Shown here: piece after piece, positions 59,455-64,000 of the stretch | How positions within the stretch are numbered: the stretch's first letter is position 1 | Layout: each line of letters opens with the position of its first letter | NCBI RefSeq assembly: GCF_003024525.3 | Contig: NZ_CP035934.2 | Location: forward strand, 248,001-312,000 | Source of the DNA: Acinetobacter cumulans | GTDB taxonomy: Bacteria; Pseudomonadota; Gammaproteobacteria; Pseudomonadales; Moraxellaceae | Direction: 5' to 3' | Length of the DNA: 64,000 nucleotides | Translations under genes and position numbers: made by a program | Notes under the pieces: model-generated | What the model was told of the DNA's origin: nothing | The model's input: the letters and a program-made list of their open reading frames with translations, nothing else | Databases searched by the model: none

Positions 59455-59982
59455 TTAACCGTTATTTTGCTTCTCTTTGATCTCTGCCAAAGTCTTACAG
59501 TCAATACAAAGAGTCGCAGTTGGGCGTGCTTCTAAACGACGCAAGCCAATTTCGATACCACAAGTTTCACAAAAACCGTAGTCATCGTTTTTAATTGCTT
59601 CAATTGATTGCTCAATTTTACGAATCAATTTGCGTTCACGGTCACGTGTACGTAATTCAATCGCAAACTCTTCTTCTTGTGTAGCACGGTCGTTAACATC
59701 AGGAAGTGCAGTGTTTTCATCCTGCATTGTATTTAGCGTACGGTCTACTTCAGACATCAACTCAGATTTCCACGCAAGTAAAATATTGCGGAAATGTTGA
59801 AGTTGGCCTTCTGACATGTATTCTTCATTTTTCTTCGGCTGATAAGGTTCAATACCAAATAAGCTTGCAGTAGAACCGCCATCAGCCGACTTTGGCTTAG
59901 TTTTGCGTACGCGTTTTACAGACTTCTCTTCTGCAACATCAGTTTGTTCGTCTAAAACTTGATTTTGGTTATCATTCGCCAT
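59455..59982 (-). CDS. dksA: RNA polymerase-binding transcription factor DksA
   Basis: 175 aa from the ATG at 59982 (MANDNQ), which has better ribosome-site spacing from GAGGA than the ATG nine bases upstream (59991). The N-terminal 35 residues are a Lys-rich extension absent from E. coli DksA. The coiled-coil tip motif DVNDRA (DxxDxA) is present. The zinc finger is CETCGIEIGLRRLEARPTATLCIDC with four cysteines. It works with ppGpp in the secondary channel of RNA polymerase. Confidence 0.96.
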   Translation of the reverse strand: MANDNQNQVLDEQTDVAEEKSVKRVRKTKPKSADGGSTASLFGIEPYQPKKNEEYMSEGQLQHFRNILLAWKSELMSEVDRTLNTMQDENTALPDVNDRATQEEEFAIELRTRDRERKLIRKIEQSIEAIKNDDYGFCETCGIEIGLRRLEARPTATLCIDCKTLAEIKEKQNNG

Positions 59983-60192
59983 ATAGGGCATTCCTCATCA
60001 TATACGTAAATGGTTATACGCAAAAAATATGGTGATATGCATGTTATATCCACCCTTTCAAGGAGTTTCCTCCTGTGGGGGTCGTCATCATATAGACTTT
60101 TTTTCCTTTTTGATAGTCCCAGATGTCTGGATGTTTTATATCACTTTTCCATTTGAGGACATAAAGTAATAGAAAAAAAACAAATTGAAAAG

Positions 60193-61017
60193 TTAATAAC
60201 CTGAAATTTCGACATTTATTTGTGGCTGCGATAAAGCAACACGATGTACTTCGGTTTCAAATTCGCCATTATTCTTTAAGCGTATCACTCTATATCCAGG
60301 TAAAACTTGATCTAAAGCAAAGGTTTGGCTATGTGGTTTAAACTGGATACTGGTCGAAGGTGTCGATAAAAATTGAATATTATTCCATGTATTCATTGAG
60401 TCTTGATGCACGTGTCCACAGATCACAATTTTGACATTACTGTGCTGTGAAATCACATCCATCAAATGCGTCGCATTTTTGAGTTTATGCTGATCAATCC
60501 ATGCAGATTCCATCGCAAAGGGGTGGTGATGGCAAGCAATCAAAATATGCTGCTGCGGATGATCACTCAGAAGCTGATGTAATTGTTGTAATTGTACTTC
60601 GCTGATCCAACCATCGACTTTGTCTTTGACCGCACTATTGAGCAAAATTAGACTCCAAGCACCATAATGTAAAATATGTGCCTGATCTTGCTGCAAATGG
60701 AATGGAAATATGTCTGTACAGTCATGATTGCCTGGAATTTGATAATGGGGAATATCTAATCCAGTCATAAATTGCAAATAACGGTTATAGGTTTCAGCAA
60801 CAGGGACTTGTGCGAGGTCACCTGTGTGAACAATCGCATCGATATGTGGCACTTGTTGCTGAATGTGATACATCACGTCGTGAAAACTTTGCTCAGGATT
60901 GACTGAGACAAAATCTAACTCGTGCTGATCCATCAGATGTGTATCTGATATTTGAATGATGGTCCAATCAAACACGGGATCGTGCTTGTGTTGATCATTA
61001 TTATTAATGAGAGGCAT
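60193..61017 (-). CDS. cpdA: Cyclic 3',5'-AMP phosphodiesterase-like metallophosphoesterase
   Basis: 274 aa from the ATG at 61017, chosen because AAGGGGAAGG lies immediately before it, whereas the in-frame ATG at 61035 falls inside nudF. Calcineurin-type metal motifs in order: ISDTHL, HTGDLAQ, PGNHDC, CHHHPF and CGHVHQD. This set with the conserved WISEVQLQQLHQLLSDHP is typical of CpdA, which degrades cAMP and so tunes Vfr/CRP-type control. It follows nudF by 10 bases, as in E. coli. Confidence 0.9.
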   Translation of the reverse strand: MPLINNNDQHKHDPVFDWTIIQISDTHLMDQHELDFVSVNPEQSFHDVMYHIQQQVPHIDAIVHTGDLAQVPVAETYNRYLQFMTGLDIPHYQIPGNHDCTDIFPFHLQQDQAHILHYGAWSLILLNSAVKDKVDGWISEVQLQQLHQLLSDHPQQHILIACHHHPFAMESAWIDQHKLKNATHLMDVISQHSNVKIVICGHVHQDSMNTWNNIQFLSTPSTSIQFKPHSQTFALDQVLPGYRVIRLKNNGEFETEVHRVALSQPQINVEISGY

Positions 61018-61027
61018 GTCCTTCCCC

Positions 61028-61648
61028 TTAGACATTCTTCATAGTATTTATCTGCATTTGTAACCATTGCAAGGCCATTATGACAGGCGCATTCTTTAAC
61101 CGACCATTGGTTAATAATGCTGGAATATCAGTGTAATCGATCAGATGAAGCTGAATATTTTCACCTTCTTCTTCTAAGCCAAAAATACCACCGTGTTCGG
61201 GTAGTTGTGTGGCTGCAGCATATAAATGAAAAATTTCAGAGCAAGCGCCCGCAGAAGGATAGAAGGTAAATAAATGCTGAAGCTGGTCGATTTCACAGCC
61301 TGATTCTTCAAGACTTTCACGGCGAATACAGCTTTCAGGTGATTCTTTTCCATCTAATACGCCTGCAATGACTTCGAGTTGCCATGCAGAATCTACATCA
61401 TCAATTGCACCGATACGAAATTGTTCAATTAAGCCAATTTTTTGTTGTGTTGGACTATACAATAACACGCCTGCGGCTTCTTTGCGTTGAATGAGTTCAC
61501 GCGCCAAAGTGCGACTATATTGTTCTTGATTAAATAAGCGGTAACGTAAGCTGACTTTTTCAACTTGAATAAATCCTTTGAAGACATGCTCACGGCTTTC
61601 TATCGTAAAATTATTCTGATTATAAGAGGCTTGTTTAATAATATTCAT
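61028..61648 (-). CDS. nudF: ADP-ribose pyrophosphatase, Nudix family
   Basis: 206 aa. Nudix box GVLDGKESPESCIRRESLEESG matches GX5EX7REUXEEXG, and LLYSPTQQKIGLIEQFRIGA precedes it as in the E. coli NudF/YqiE fold. It cleaves ADP-ribose to AMP and ribose phosphate. First gene of a nudF-cpdA pair. Confidence 0.93.
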   Translation of the reverse strand: MNIIKQASYNQNNFTIESREHVFKGFIQVEKVSLRYRLFNQEQYSRTLARELIQRKEAAGVLLYSPTQQKIGLIEQFRIGAIDDVDSAWQLEVIAGVLDGKESPESCIRRESLEESGCEIDQLQHLFTFYPSAGACSEIFHLYAAATQLPEHGGIFGLEEEGENIQLHLIDYTDIPALLTNGRLKNAPVIMALQWLQMQINTMKNV

Positions 61649-61656
61649 AAGCTTTA

Positions 61657-61688
61657 TTAGGATGAAAAACAGCTGTTTTTCATCCTAA
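61657..61688. repeat. 32-bp perfect palindrome between thiC and nudF
   Basis: A perfectly symmetrical 32-bp inverted repeat with no spacer, outer bases TTAGGATG and CATCCTAA, centre CAGCTG. It is immediately downstream of thiC and just upstream of the nudF start. It lacks a clear terminal T run on either strand, so it may be a terminator, a protein operator or a processing signal. Confidence 0.75.
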
Positions 61689-61726
61689 CTGAGAATGACT
61701 CGAAGATAAAAGATTTTTTGTGTCAA

Positions 61727-63895
<2,169 letters not shown>

Positions 63896-63904
63896 GATGC
63901 TCAA

Positions 63905-63932
63905 ATTTTAGCGGAGTTGTGCTGAAAAACAA
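63905..63932 (-). promoter_or_regulatory. Putative promoter for the thiC leader
   Basis: Minus strand: -35 TTGTTT (63932-63927), 16-base spacer, -10 TAAAAT (63910-63905), just upstream of the riboswitch. Confidence 0.45.
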
Positions 63933-64000
63933 AGCACAAAGCGACAGTAATCAGTACGATAAAAATGTTTTGCGAAGATTTAACAAGGTGATGATGTGTA

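Overview
This is a 64 kb stretch of AT-rich gamma-proteobacterial chromosome that reads as Acinetobacter. The evidence is the 23S/5S rRNA sequence, the AT-rich codon use, and the gene set and order: parC-fadD, comM-ubiK-glnK-amtB, nrdR-ribD-methylase-ribE, pepA/lptFG, gacA-pilS-pilR, dsbC-hom-thrC and dksA-gluQRS. The species cannot be fixed by eye. No insertion sequence, prophage, integron, CRISPR array or tRNA was found, so this is mostly core genome. The accessory-looking signals are small: two probable gene remnants, a solitary DNA methylase, paired porins and some unexplained inverted repeats.

Layout. 1-1034: 3' end of an rRNA operon (23S, spacer, 5S, terminator), then an AT-rich gap of about 0.9 kb. 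1.9-11.9 kb: M48 lipoprotein protease, YgiQ radical-SAM protein, DUF2726 protein, RidA with a frameshifted upstream partner, DNA polymerase IV with a GH25 muramidase, an MdtD-like efflux pump and a diverged PiT-like membrane protein. 12-23.2 kb: LOG-family protein, TerC-CBS-CorC protein, YchJ, TRIC channel, NiaP-like niacin transporter, ParC, FadD, two small membrane proteins and pyrophosphatase. 23.3-31 kb: OprD porin, two TorF-type porins, ComM, UbiK and the GlnK-AmtB ammonium module. 31.2-35.4 kb: nrdR-ribD-adenine methylase-ribE, then DedA. 35.4-43.5 kb: two uncharacterised small genes, holC-pepA, divergent lptFG, gpmI and a CtpA-type protease. 43.5-48.4 kb: gacA-pilS-pilR and PBP7/8. 48.5-58.3 kb: xerD, dsbC, hom, thrC, the feoAB iron module and murD-ftsW. 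58.5-64 kb: dksA-gluQRS, and thiC with a TPP riboswitch followed by nudF-cpdA.

How the parts connect. The clearest regulatory signals are a near-consensus sigma-54 promoter in front of the second TorF porin with a weaker one before glnK (suggesting nitrogen-controlled porin plus ammonium uptake), two Fur-box-like sites before feoA, and the TPP riboswitch before thiC. The riboflavin genes ribD and ribE are translationally or closely linked to a class-alpha N6-adenine DNA methylase with no restriction partner. ComM, a known target of AbaR-type resistance islands in A. baumannii, is uninterrupted, and ParC has the quinolone-susceptible residues Ser84 and Glu88.

Limits. Everything here is by reading; no alignment, structure or database search was run. 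Family names rest on recognised motifs and remembered homologues. Promoter and operator calls are pattern matches.
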